From FEN-1219 sp963713355 (GTDB lineage: Bacteria; Pseudomonadota; Gammaproteobacteria; Steroidobacterales; Rariloculaceae), in assembly GCA_963713355.1 (NCBI GenBank), contig CAVQLK010000006.1, positions 558,001-622,000 of the forward strand: a stretch of 64,000 nt of DNA. Direction: 5' to 3'. Shown here piece by piece: positions 8,074-16,727 of the stretch. The notes under the pieces are model-generated. The model was not told the origin of the DNA. It did no database searches and saw nothing but the letters and a program-made list of their open reading frames with translations. Every line of letters starts with the position of its first letter. The stretch's first letter is position 1. The position numbers and the translations under genes are program-made.

Positions 8074-9120
8074 ATGGGAGCCCGTCATCTTCTTCAGTCG
8101 TTCGATGCTTGGCGCGCGGCCAAAGAGCCGCTCGTGCTTGCGACCGTCTACGAGACTGCCGGCTCGACCTACAGCAAGGCGGGTCAGCGAATATTACTCG
8201 CTGCGAACGGCGAGTATCGCGGCCTCGTCAGCGGCGGCTGCCTCGAAGGCGATCTTGCGGAGCGCGCGCGAGCCGTCATCGCGGCCGCAGACGCGGCTGC
8301 GGTCACGTACGATCTGCGCGATTCAGCCGACGATCTCTGGGGTCTCGGTGTCGGCTGCAACGGCCTGCTGCGAGTGTTCCTGCAACCGCTGCTGACGGAG
8401 AACGATTATCAGCCGTTCGATGCGATCGCGGAGCGCCTCGCCGGCACGCAGCTCGCCGGAGTAGCGACGGTCATCGAGAGTAACCGGGCCGACCTTAGCG
8501 TCGGCGCGACGGTCGTCGCAGACGAATCCGGCGAGCAAGTGTTCGGCGCGGATGCCGGCGGCGCTGCTGTGCTGCTCGCGGCCGGCCGCGCAGCGCTGCA
8601 AAGCACTACGGCCCGGCTCGCGACCGAGCATGGCTGCCGCATCCTCTACGCACCGCTGCACCCGATCCCGAAATTGCTCGTGCTGGGCGGCGGACTCGAT
8701 GCGATCCCGCTCGTGGGCATGGCGGCCGAGCTCGGCTGGTTCGTCACCGTCGCCGATCATCGGCCGGCCTATCTCGCGCGCGGCGGCTTCGAGCGCGCGG
8801 AGCGCGCGGTGCTCGTCGAGCCGGGGAAGCTCGCGGCAGCGCTGCCGCTGCGCGGCTTCGATGCGATCGTCGTGATGAGCCACCATCTTGCGACCGACCG
8901 CAAATATCTCGCAGAGCTCGCCGGCGTCGCCACGCGTTATCTCGGCGTGCTCGGGCCGCGCGCCCGCCGCGATCGGTTGCTCGCGGAGCTCGCCGACTCG
9001 GCTCCGCAGCTCGGCGAACGCCTCAAGGGTCCCGTGGGCCTCGACATCCGCGCCGATTCGCCGGAGTCGATCGCACTCTCGGTCCTCGCCGAGCTTCAAT
9101 CCGAGCTCAGCACGCGCTAG
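8074..9120 (+). CDS. xdhC: XdhC family molybdenum-cofactor maturation protein
   Basis: A chaperone (348 aa) of the XdhC/CoxI family that binds and sulfurates Moco for insertion into xanthine-dehydrogenase-type enzymes. The N-terminal XdhC_CoxI domain contains GSTYSKAGQRILL and GLVSGGCLEGDL. The C-terminal Rossmann domain starts at LLVLGGGLDAIPLVGMAAELG and ends with YLGVLGPRARRDRLL. The start is placed at the ATG of MGARHLL because the 19 upstream codons look non-coding. No xanthine dehydrogenase subunits are in the window. Its stop shares the four bases CTAG with the converging methyltransferase gene. Confidence 0.9.
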   Translation: MGARHLLQSFDAWRAAKEPLVLATVYETAGSTYSKAGQRILLAANGEYRGLVSGGCLEGDLAERARAVIAAADAAAVTYDLRDSADDLWGLGVGCNGLLRVFLQPLLTENDYQPFDAIAERLAGTQLAGVATVIESNRADLSVGATVVADESGEQVFGADAGGAAVLLAAGRAALQSTTARLATEHGCRILYAPLHPIPKLLVLGGGLDAIPLVGMAAELGWFVTVADHRPAYLARGGFERAERAVLVEPGKLAAALPLRGFDAIVVMSHHLATDRKYLAELAGVATRYLGVLGPRARRDRLLAELADSAPQLGERLKGPVGLDIRADSPESIALSVLAELQSELSTR

Positions 9121-10544
9121 TAGGTCGTGCCGCGGCGGGCGTCGTCGTACATTTTGATGAAGAAGGAGCGCAGGGCCGGCTCTGCTTCGGCGGCCGTCAT
9201 GAGCCGCTGCTGCACGACGAGCTTAGCCATGTCCTTGATGGAGCGGCGCCCATCGATTATCGACATCAAGAACGCGTGGATCCGCGTCGCGGTTGCCTGG
9301 CTTCGGAACGCGCCGTCGAGAGGGACGGGCTCGTTGCCGCGCACGAGCCACTCCGGCAGCGCGTGATAGCGCGGCACCTTCTTGACGTCGCGACTCTTGC
9401 GCGCCCGCCAGCTCACGATGCGCTCCCGCCGAGCGTGGCGACTCCCCGGCGAGCTCAAGTACGGGATCTCGCGCTCCTCGATCGTTACGTCTCCGAAGCC
9501 GTTTTGTTCCAACGCCGCGCGGCACTCGTCGAGCCCGTAGCGCGCAGCCGGGTCCGAATGGTGAAAGCTCAGTGAACCGAAGTTCAGCCAGCGGCCCCCG
9601 TCGCCAAGCAGGGAGTTGACGCGCGCGCAGAGCACCTCGAAGTGCTCGGGAAGGATGTCGACGAGCCACGGTGTGACGACCGTATCGAAAGCGCCGCGCC
9701 GGAACGGCGGCCGATGCGCGTCGCCTAGCACGAAGACGAGACCGCTTCGTGCCGGTGCGGGCGCCGAGAGCGTTCGCAACACTGCAGCGTCACCGCGAGG
9801 CGCGATCGGGAACTCGTATAGATCGATCTTCCGGCCGCGCGCGACGGTGTCCGCGACGATCGCAAGCAGCGGGTTGAAATCGAGCGCTACCGTGACGGCC
9901 GCAGTCGTTCGTTGGTGCAGATCGTACGCGAGGCGGCCGGCTCCGGCTCCGAGCACGACTGCGCGCTGCGGCGGCGCATCGCGCAGCGCCGCGGCAAGCG
10001 TGTCGAACGACGCGTCGTTCTCGGCCTCGCCCCAGCACCAGTCTCGATGGATGTTCGGATAGTAAGTGGTCAGACCCTGATCGGGCGGCAGGCGCGTACG
10101 CAGCGCGAGATACGTTTCGTAGCTCGCCGCGCGTTGCTCGAGGTCGAGCGGTGCGAGCAAGGTACGCAAGCGCGCCTCATGGTCGCGCGTCGCGCGCTCG
10201 AAGGCGTCGAGGCGGGTGCGCGTGGCTGGCAGCAGCGATTCGCTCTCGAGCGCCGCAGCGCACTGTTGCCGTTCTTGCTCGAGCTTCTGCAGAGAGAAAT
10301 GCAGTCGGCTGCGCCATTCGTCGAGCGCCGCGTTCGGCTCCGCAAAAAGCCATGGAATGCCGGAGACGTACGGAAAGTCGACCTCGCAGCCTGCGCAGCT
10401 CCACGCATGGCTCGAGCCCGTCAACGGCGCATCGCAGCGCGGACAGGCGAGGAGCTCGCTGAGCGCGTCGGCAGTCGTCTTTGCGGTCGGTTCGTCGCTC
10501 AAGGTCGTGATCGTGGCTGGGATTCGGAGGGTGTTCCCGTGCAC
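9117..10544 (-). CDS. Zinc-ribbon SAM-dependent methyltransferase (N2227-like)
   Basis: A 475-aa protein with three parts. Residues about 30-60 form a Trm112-like zinc ribbon (CPRCDAPL ... CAGCEVDFPY). Residues about 170-370 carry a class I SAM fold: RAVVLGAGAGRLAYDL for cofactor binding, ALDFNPLL after strand 2, FDTVVTPWLVDI, and WLNFGSLSFH. The last is the motif pattern of the N2227/carnosine N-methyltransferase family. The C-terminal 60 residues (LMSIIDGRRSIKDMAKLVV) resemble a PqqD-like winged helix, which is my inference. The substrate is unknown. The start is a GTG without a convincing ribosome site, so the N-terminus is uncertain. Confidence 0.75.
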   Translation of the reverse strand: MHGNTLRIPATITTLSDEPTAKTTADALSELLACPRCDAPLTGSSHAWSCAGCEVDFPYVSGIPWLFAEPNAALDEWRSRLHFSLQKLEQERQQCAAALESESLLPATRTRLDAFERATRDHEARLRTLLAPLDLEQRAASYETYLALRTRLPPDQGLTTYYPNIHRDWCWGEAENDASFDTLAAALRDAPPQRAVVLGAGAGRLAYDLHQRTTAAVTVALDFNPLLAIVADTVARGRKIDLYEFPIAPRGDAAVLRTLSAPAPARSGLVFVLGDAHRPPFRRGAFDTVVTPWLVDILPEHFEVLCARVNSLLGDGGRWLNFGSLSFHHSDPAARYGLDECRAALEQNGFGDVTIEEREIPYLSSPGSRHARRERIVSWRARKSRDVKKVPRYHALPEWLVRGNEPVPLDGAFRSQATATRIHAFLMSIIDGRRSIKDMAKLVVQQRLMTAAEAEPALRSFFIKMYDDARRGTTY

Positions 10545-10570
10545 TGCTCACGTTATGTGAAAGCAACCGG

Positions 10571-10619
10571 CGAAAAAAGAACAACGGTTACCCGGCCGTC
10601 CTTGGCCGAGTAACCGTTG
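10571..10619 (-). terminator. Rho-independent terminator of the DUF1501 transcript
   Basis: A perfect 10-bp inverted repeat (CAACGGTTAC at 10582-10591 with GTAACCGTTG at 10610-10619) is extended inward by 5 more pairs after one mismatch, closing a 6-base loop. On the minus strand it is followed by a T-rich tract (TTCTTTTTT, 10571-10580). It lies 71 bases past the DUF1501 stop and so ends the minus-strand redox operon that starts at 16226. Confidence 0.9.
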
Positions 10620-10689
10620 GAGAAAACACTCAGAGGAACCGTCTAGAAAACTCCGTGTTGCGCCCGTTGGATCGTTGCGTTGGGCGTCG

Positions 10690-12348
10690 TCAGATCGGCG
10701 CGAACGCGACGTACCGGTCGAGGAGCGTGGGGTCCCCGAGGCCGTGGTTCGGGAACACGTTCGCGAACTGGCCTAGCTCGTTGTTCAGCGCCATGTAGTT
10801 CAGGAGCAGCATTTGGACGAGCAGATTCACGTTGTTGGCACCCGGCGTGCCGGCGCGCGCGACGTTACCGTCCGCCGAGAAGTAGCCGAGCTGCTGGTGT
10901 TGCGCGGCCGTCATGCCTTGGGTCGTGAGCAGCTGCGGGCGGGCACCTCGCGCCGGCGGGTTGTAGACGAGGAAGAACGGTGCCGCCGTGTCCTGGTTGT
11001 CGCTGACCCACTCGCCCTTGTCGCGGCCTGCTTCTGTGGTGTCGATGACGCCGTTGCTCGAAAGCGACCCGTCGCTGAACACATAGAGCATCACGGGCTT
11101 CTGCATGCGCATGGCGTATGCGAGAACCGCGCCCATGCAGCGTCCCGCGCGGAAGTCCTTCGTCTCTCCTTCCTGGCGCATGCCGCCGTGGTAGTCGTAG
11201 CCACCCATCGTGATGCAGCCGGCGCCGGCGTAGCCGTCGATGACCATCTTCATGACCGAGGCTGTCTTGCGGAACTCGTTGCCATCGGTGCCCGTAGTGA
11301 ATTCTGAGTCCGTGAAAATTCCCGTCGTGCCGACGATGTTCGGATCCGTGGCCGGGTTCAACACGACGTTGCCGAATTTCTCCTTGGTGTAGGCGGCGTC
11401 GAGATAGCCGCACTTCACGAGCTCCTCGACGACCTGATCGCGCGTGATCGGGCTCCTAACCGGGTCGGGAAAGTTCAAACCCGTCGAGACGTTGAAGTCC
11501 ATCTTTCGCTTGCTGAGCCGATAGATCGCCTCCATTACGGCGACCTCGTCTTCGTGCGCAAGCCGCTTCGGCCGGTCGCTCGTGCCGACGAGGCCCGTCA
11601 CGTCGCTCGGCCGGTCGACCTTCGTCGGCCGGAACTCGGCGTTGATCATCATCGCCGGCGCCATCGAGTTGCCGCCGGAGTCCGAGTTCTGCGAGCCGAT
11701 CAAGGTGAGGATCGAGCCCTCGGCGCCGGCGCGCTGGATGCCGTACAGCGGGTTGTGCGGATTGTTGCTCGTGTCGTTCTCGGAGCGCGCCGGGATCACC
11801 GCGCCATTGGTCCCCGCAGCAATTGCGGCAGCGTCTCCCTTGAAGCTCGCATACATGCCGCGGAGGAACGCGCTGTCGCTGTGGAAGACGAGCCCGAGGC
11901 TCCTGTCAGTATGGTCGCCGAAGCTCGTGCCGGTTTCGCTCGCGGCTGCTTCCACGACGCCGGGGACCTGATCGCCCGGCAGGCCGAGCTTGCTGTAGCC
12001 GGCCGTCGAAAGCGTGTCGAGCTGGCCGTTCTGCTTGCCGACGAGCACGTTCGAGCCCGCGAGGTTCGCGCCGCCCGCAAGATCGAAGCAGATGAAGGGA
12101 ATTTTGGTGCCGGTGCGATCGACGCCACAGCCGAGCGCCTGCGCGTCCACCCGCAAGTCGCTCGCCAGCTGCGCGAAAGCCGCACGCGGATCCGCAAACA
12201 GGCTGAACAATCCGGTGGACAGCACCGTCGCGCCGCCGGTCAGAAAGCCTTGGCCGATGAGCTCCCGTCGCGTCATCGGACGGCGATGATTGTCGTGCCG
12301 TTGCGGCGCCTCGGGGTGGCGGAGCTTGCGTTTCACTCTGATGAGCAT
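10690..12348 (-). CDS. DUF1501 family secreted protein (Tat signal)
   Basis: A 552-aa exported protein of the DUF1501 family, whose biochemical role is unsettled; members fall near the alkaline phosphatase/sulfatase fold. A twin-arginine signal is visible: PMTRRELIGQGFLTGGATVL and a hydrophobic run ending near AAFAQ. Internal features include ICFDLAGGANLAGSN, a conserved family opening, and MGGYDYHGGMRQEGE, a His/Asp-rich motif found in DUF1501. The ATG at 12348 is chosen; a further 14 upstream codons are open. It is the last gene of a three-gene minus-strand operon, following two CxxCH proteins. DUF1501 proteins are usually encoded next to cytochrome-like or DUF1800 partners, and that holds here. 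Confidence 0.85.
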   Translation of the reverse strand: MLIRVKRKLRHPEAPQRHDNHRRPMTRRELIGQGFLTGGATVLSTGLFSLFADPRAAFAQLASDLRVDAQALGCGVDRTGTKIPFICFDLAGGANLAGSNVLVGKQNGQLDTLSTAGYSKLGLPGDQVPGVVEAAASETGTSFGDHTDRSLGLVFHSDSAFLRGMYASFKGDAAAIAAGTNGAVIPARSENDTSNNPHNPLYGIQRAGAEGSILTLIGSQNSDSGGNSMAPAMMINAEFRPTKVDRPSDVTGLVGTSDRPKRLAHEDEVAVMEAIYRLSKRKMDFNVSTGLNFPDPVRSPITRDQVVEELVKCGYLDAAYTKEKFGNVVLNPATDPNIVGTTGIFTDSEFTTGTDGNEFRKTASVMKMVIDGYAGAGCITMGGYDYHGGMRQEGETKDFRAGRCMGAVLAYAMRMQKPVMLYVFSDGSLSSNGVIDTTEAGRDKGEWVSDNQDTAAPFFLVYNPPARGARPQLLTTQGMTAAQHQQLGYFSADGNVARAGTPGANNVNLLVQMLLLNYMALNNELGQFANVFPNHGLGDPTLLDRYVAFAPI

Positions 12349-12390
12349 GGTCGTGTACCTCGGATTCGAAGAGCCTGCTGCGCGAGCCAA

Positions 12391-15009
12391 TCACTGGACC
12401 AGCATTGCGGCGCTGCCCACCACGGCCGCGCAGATGCCCTTGGCGATGTTGCGCGTGCGCGCCGCATCGTTGGTCGCGCCCGGAATGTTCAGTAGGCCAG
12501 GGCGCGCCACCGTATCGGTCGGATGACCGTTGACTAATTGGCTGAGCTCCGTGCGAGCGAAACCGTGGTCGGGCTGATGCCCCAGCGGGATCGTGCCAAG
12601 CACGCGATTCAACAGCGGATCGAACAGCGCATCTTCGTTGGCGAACGCTGCGGCGGGCGTTGCGTTGAAGTCGAAGCCCGGGAACCGTTGGGCCGCGAGG
12701 GTCGGATTCGCGACCATCTGGTTGACCATGGCGTGGCAGTACTCGATCGCGAGCTGCGTGATCGCGGCCTGATGCGACCCCACGTAGGCCTCGAGCGTCG
12801 GGATGGCCGGCAGCGATTGCCGCACTTCGTTCATCGTGTCGCGAACGCCTTGGTCGCTTTGGCTGACGCCCGTGATCTCGGCCATCGAGGCGCTGATCGC
12901 GTCGAACGTGCGCACGCCGATAACGGACGCCTCCGGCAAATTCTGCGGCGCCGGCGCGGGCGGGACCGGCGGCGGCGGACGCGCGAAGCTCCTCGCACCC
13001 AGCCGATCGAACGTCAGGAAGAACTCGTCCTCCTCCGGCCCTTTCTCGAGCGGCAGGACGGTGCCGAGGTTCAGCAGCGTCTGGCCCGTCTCGGGCGAAT
13101 ACGACGCGCTCGTGATCCTGGTGTCGAGGTACGAGAACCCCTGGCCCACGCGCGCTTCGGCGCCGTTCAAGCCGACTCGCAAGCCGCGGACGTCCAGGCC
13201 GTCCGGCGCCGCGGTGCCGTCCAAGCTGATGAAGAACGGCTTGTTGAACAGGTAGCCGTAGCTGTCGAACTGCGCGGCTTCGATCACGATGAAGCTGTCG
13301 TTGATGTTCGTGAGGTGCTCGACGCCGAACATCAGGAAGAATTTTTGGCCGACGCCGGCGTCGAAGTTCTGACGGATCTGCGCCTCCGTCAAGGCACGGT
13401 TGTGGACCGCCGCGAGACGGATCACGCCGTTCCACATGCGGTTGTTCGACACCTCGTTGCCGAGCACGAAGGCGTACGACGTATCCCAGCTCGTGATCGT
13501 TTCGCTCGTCGCCGGGTCGATCTGTGCGACCAGCTTGCCGTTGACGTAGATTTTGCGGCCCATGACGGGGTGGAATGTCGCGACGACGTGCTGCAGCGTC
13601 GCTTGCAGGACCTCGTCCGCGTCCGGCGTCGACAGTTGCGGGTCGCCGTTCGCGTTGCTCAGATTCGTACGATTGAAGAAATCGTAGTTGTACATCGTCT
13701 GGCCGAGGTTGAAGTTGCGGTTCGTCAAGCTCGCCGAGTAGCTGACGATGCGCATGTCCTCTTGCACGACGTTGCCCGGGGCGACCCACGCTTCGATCGA
13801 GTATTCGCCGGTCGACAGAATGAGGTTCTTGAGCTTCGCGCTCGAGCCCGTCGAGGCCTGCGCTTTTCCGCCGGCGAAGTTCAAGCCCCAGCCGCCGAAC
13901 CACTGCACGTTACCGGACAGGGTCAGGTCCATCGCCGGTTCGACGCCGCTCGTGTCGTACGCGACCGAGCAAACGCCCGTGATCGACGTGCCGCAGTCTT
14001 GGCCCGTCTTGAATTCGTACATCGCGATGACGTTCGCCTCGTAGCGGTTGCCGCCCGAGGCGATCGTGCCCTCGTAGAGCGTCGTGGCCATGCTCGTGAT
14101 CAAGCTGGGATCGACGGACGTCGGAATGACCCCATTGCTGAAGTTCTGAATCTGCGTCTGCATCGCGTTCGCGTCGTTCGTGCAGCTCGAGGTCCAGCAA
14201 TTGTGCGATTCGTTGCGCAGACGCAGCACGAAGCGCGAGGTCGACGGGTCGTCGAGATTCATCTTCGACTTCGCCGCCTCGTAAGCGATCGCGAGGGCGT
14301 CGGAGTCGTCCGGCGGCAGCGCGTTTTCGGCGAAGAACGGCTGCTGCTTCAGCGCCGTGTCGGAGGCGTGACACTCGTCGCAGTGCTGCGTGAGCAGGGG
14401 GTACACGGTCGACGAGAACAACGCGCCTTGGTCGGCCGGGAAGTTCTTGCTCTGGCCCGGGTTGCGGAGCACCGGCGGCTCGAGCTCGATCTTGCGCGCG
14501 GCAGTCGACGACGTGCCGCCGGCCCAGTTGGTGATCCACGTCGTCAGGATCTCGCCGCACGCGGCGTTGCTCGCGAGCCAGCAGTTGTGGCCGCCGCCGA
14601 CCTTGCCGACCATCGTCGAATCGGGCGGCGAAGACAGCGTAACGACGCCGTTGGCGGCGGAGTAAGCGAGGTTGATGTCGTCGCGGCGCGCGAACATCGG
14701 CGCTTGACCGCCCGTGTCGCTATGGCACGTGCCGCAACGGTTGTTTGCCTGGACGTTGTCCCAGAGGTTGATCTTGAACTGCTGCACGTCCGCCGTGGAA
14801 GCGGGCGGGCCGTTGTAGTTCGACGTCGGGCCGGTGCCCGGCAATCCCGGGTTCTGCTCGACGTCGGCACCGCTCCCGCCGCTGCATGCGGAGAGCAGGG
14901 TGGCGGCCAGCGCAACGCCGGCGCCGGCGAGCCGCGTGCGGAGCGATCCGCCGCGCCGCGTGGTTACCACGTCGGGCGACTCGACTAAAATTATGCTTGC
15001 GTGCTGCAT
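12391..15009 (-). CDS. LamG-domain lipoprotein with c-type heme motifs
   Basis: An 872-aa exported protein. The N-terminal signal ends in a lipobox (TLLSAC), so it is probably anchored in the outer membrane. Two CxxCH heme-attachment motifs follow (CGTCH near residue 90 and CDECH near 215), then further Cys (HNCW) that may form disulfides. Residues about 370-540 form a concanavalin/LamG-type jelly roll (WGLNFAGGKAQAS, YSIEAWVAPGN, KIYVNGKLVAQ, RMWNGVIRLAAVHNRAL). The C-terminal 350 residues are of unknown fold. The start is placed at ATG 15009 (MQHASIILVE); 13 further upstream codons overlap the preceding gene. It forms an operon with its neighbours and is probably the heme-bearing partner of the DUF1501 protein. 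Confidence 0.8.
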   Translation of the reverse strand: MQHASIILVESPDVVTTRRGGSLRTRLAGAGVALAATLLSACSGGSGADVEQNPGLPGTGPTSNYNGPPASTADVQQFKINLWDNVQANNRCGTCHSDTGGQAPMFARRDDINLAYSAANGVVTLSSPPDSTMVGKVGGGHNCWLASNAACGEILTTWITNWAGGTSSTAARKIELEPPVLRNPGQSKNFPADQGALFSSTVYPLLTQHCDECHASDTALKQQPFFAENALPPDDSDALAIAYEAAKSKMNLDDPSTSRFVLRLRNESHNCWTSSCTNDANAMQTQIQNFSNGVIPTSVDPSLITSMATTLYEGTIASGGNRYEANVIAMYEFKTGQDCGTSITGVCSVAYDTSGVEPAMDLTLSGNVQWFGGWGLNFAGGKAQASTGSSAKLKNLILSTGEYSIEAWVAPGNVVQEDMRIVSYSASLTNRNFNLGQTMYNYDFFNRTNLSNANGDPQLSTPDADEVLQATLQHVVATFHPVMGRKIYVNGKLVAQIDPATSETITSWDTSYAFVLGNEVSNNRMWNGVIRLAAVHNRALTEAQIRQNFDAGVGQKFFLMFGVEHLTNINDSFIVIEAAQFDSYGYLFNKPFFISLDGTAAPDGLDVRGLRVGLNGAEARVGQGFSYLDTRITSASYSPETGQTLLNLGTVLPLEKGPEEDEFFLTFDRLGARSFARPPPPVPPAPAPQNLPEASVIGVRTFDAISASMAEITGVSQSDQGVRDTMNEVRQSLPAIPTLEAYVGSHQAAITQLAIEYCHAMVNQMVANPTLAAQRFPGFDFNATPAAAFANEDALFDPLLNRVLGTIPLGHQPDHGFARTELSQLVNGHPTDTVARPGLLNIPGATNDAARTRNIAKGICAAVVGSAAMLVQ

Positions 15010-15032
15010 CGTCGTCACTCCTGGCGCCTGGG

Positions 15033-16226
15033 CTAGTTGCCCATGCAATACCCTGCGCTCTCGGCGAACACCTGCTTCAGGTTGTAATTGCCCCGAAACG
15101 TGTTCGTCATGTTGCCGATCTGAGTTCGATCGGCAGCGTCAACCGGATCGCGCAGGCAGACGGCTTTGAAGACCTTCTTGACTTGGCATTGCGCGAACGC
15201 ATCCGTCGCGGCGAGTTCCTGACCGAGCGAACTCGCGCCGATCCCTTGACCGGGCAGCGTCGAGCTCCAGCCGATCAGCGCGTTCTGGCCCTGCCGCCAG
15301 TGGTTGTGCCACGAATTGTCGGGCGTCACAAAACCCTCGGCGAAGGTCGTGTCGTTGTTGAAGTACTTCGGATGGACCTCGGTCGCGTCGTAGACCATCC
15401 GGCCAAGCGTCTCGTCGAAATCGTAATACGCGAACGCTTGAGCCAGCGGATCCATGCCGGCGTGGCAGCCGATGCAGTTGTTCATGAACACACGGCTATC
15501 GCCGCCCGGGCTGCGCGACACGTCTTGCCGAATTCGATCCGGGGCAATCGACGTGTCGAGGACCTGCTCCATGTCCATGCACATGTGATTCATCATCGTG
15601 AAGCGGAACATCGCCCGGTTCGTGCCGGCGATGAAGAACGCTTCGGCTGCGGCGCGCGTCGTCATGACTCCGGCCGTCGCTTCCGGGAGGGTGCCGTAAA
15701 TCGCGTTCTGCGTCGTCGGCACGAGCTGGCTTTGATGGAAGATCGGATCACGCATGCGTTCCTCGAGGGCCTCGAAGTGCGCATTGCTCGATGCCGAGGG
15801 TAGCGGCGTCACGTCCGCCGGCCCGGTGTAGAGCAGATTCGTAGTCAGGATCTGATTGAACGGTACGTCGTCACGAACCATGCCCATGACGAGCGTGATG
15901 TAGTCATTGAGCGGTACGAACGGGCTCTGATCGCGGTTCGTCCATGGAGCCGCGAAATTCTTTAGCGTCACGGCATAGAAGTTCGGGTTGTTCATTGCGA
16001 TGGTTGCTGCTCCGCCTGGCAGTCCCGCCGTAACCATCGCATCGATCGCCGCGTCGTCGGCCGGCACGCCGGCGAGCCGGTCATGAATACGAGCGGCTTG
16101 CTCGCGTGGTCCTGCCAGCACAACCGACGCGCCGCAGAGCAGCAGCGCGAGCACGACGAAAATCCGCCACAGCAACCTGTGACTGCCGAGGGGCGCGAAC
16201 GGTGCAACATGCATCCGGTTAGTCAT
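15033..16226 (-). CDS. DUF1588-like secreted protein with one CxxCH heme motif
   Basis: First gene of the minus-strand operon; 397 aa from ATG 16226. It has an N-terminal signal or anchor (LLWRIFVVLALLLCGASVVLAG). A single CIGCH occurs near residue 265 in the context NNCIGCHAGMDPLAQAFAYYDFDETLG, the pattern of the DUF1588/DUF1585 cytochrome proteins. Upstream is LNDYITLVMGMVRDDVPFNQILTTNLLYTG, also typical of the family. The 16 codons before this ATG lack a ribosome site. It precedes the LamG/CxxCH gene by 23 bases. The family is common in planctomycetes; the function is unknown, presumably periplasmic electron transfer or a heme-linked hydrolytic role. Confidence 0.78.
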   Translation of the reverse strand: MTNRMHVAPFAPLGSHRLLWRIFVVLALLLCGASVVLAGPREQAARIHDRLAGVPADDAAIDAMVTAGLPGGAATIAMNNPNFYAVTLKNFAAPWTNRDQSPFVPLNDYITLVMGMVRDDVPFNQILTTNLLYTGPADVTPLPSASSNAHFEALEERMRDPIFHQSQLVPTTQNAIYGTLPEATAGVMTTRAAAEAFFIAGTNRAMFRFTMMNHMCMDMEQVLDTSIAPDRIRQDVSRSPGGDSRVFMNNCIGCHAGMDPLAQAFAYYDFDETLGRMVYDATEVHPKYFNNDTTFAEGFVTPDNSWHNHWRQGQNALIGWSSTLPGQGIGASSLGQELAATDAFAQCQVKKVFKAVCLRDPVDAADRTQIGNMTNTFRGNYNLKQVFAESAGYCMGN

Positions 16227-16727
16227 CGCAATCGTCCCGTTGAGTGAAGCCAGAGTTGCGAAGTCGGGGCGCATAAAAACACAAAAAAAATCACGCCGTA
16301 ATGTGGGAAATCACAGACGTCTCTCGTTAGCGACGGTTCGGACAGAGCGTAGTGCGCGTGTAAGCTCCTCGCGGTGATCGGCGGCACTGTTCGCATGAGC
16401 TCGAATGCGAACTGGTGCGATTAGGTGAACTCTCGTGCGACAGCGCGCGAGTGAAGTGCGAGGACTTGGGAGTCGGTCACACTTCTTTTCGCGGGAGGTG
16501 ATCCGGGCGAGTTCTGTGATCACGTTAACGGAAGGCGTACAGGTCGATGCCCATGATTACCGGGCTTCGACATTACGTCGCATCGCGACGCGAGCAGTCG
16601 CGAAATTATGCAAGCCGCCGATGAGCGAAGGATTGCTCGTTAGCGCTGCATTCGGAGTTTTGCCGTTGACGCATCGACAGACCGCGGATCGACCCTCGAC
16701 AGCACCAGCCAATGGAGAGGGACTTCC
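16227..16727. other. Divergent intergenic region between the two redox operons
   Basis: About 500 bases without a convincing gene, separating the minus-strand DUF1588-like operon from the plus-strand HzsA-like operon. It should hold both promoters. I see a perfect 6-bp inverted repeat with a 3-base spacer (CGTCGC ATC GCGACG, 16576-16590), a GTGATCAC palindrome near 16517, and an imperfect 8-bp inverted repeat near 16432-16451. The HzsA-like gene has a purine-rich ribosome site (GGAGAGGGA) just before its ATG. No known operator could be assigned. Confidence 0.5.

Noticed and set aside
12538..14988. 816-codon open frame on the plus strand
   Set aside because: Antisense to the LamG/CxxCH lipoprotein gene. 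It is Arg/Val-rich with no domain and arises from high GC content, whereas the minus-strand frame has a signal peptide, heme motifs and a LamG domain.
16300..16316. CRP-like site (TGTG...TCACA) in the redox intergenic region
   Set aside because: The half-site spacing is two bases too short for a CRP site.
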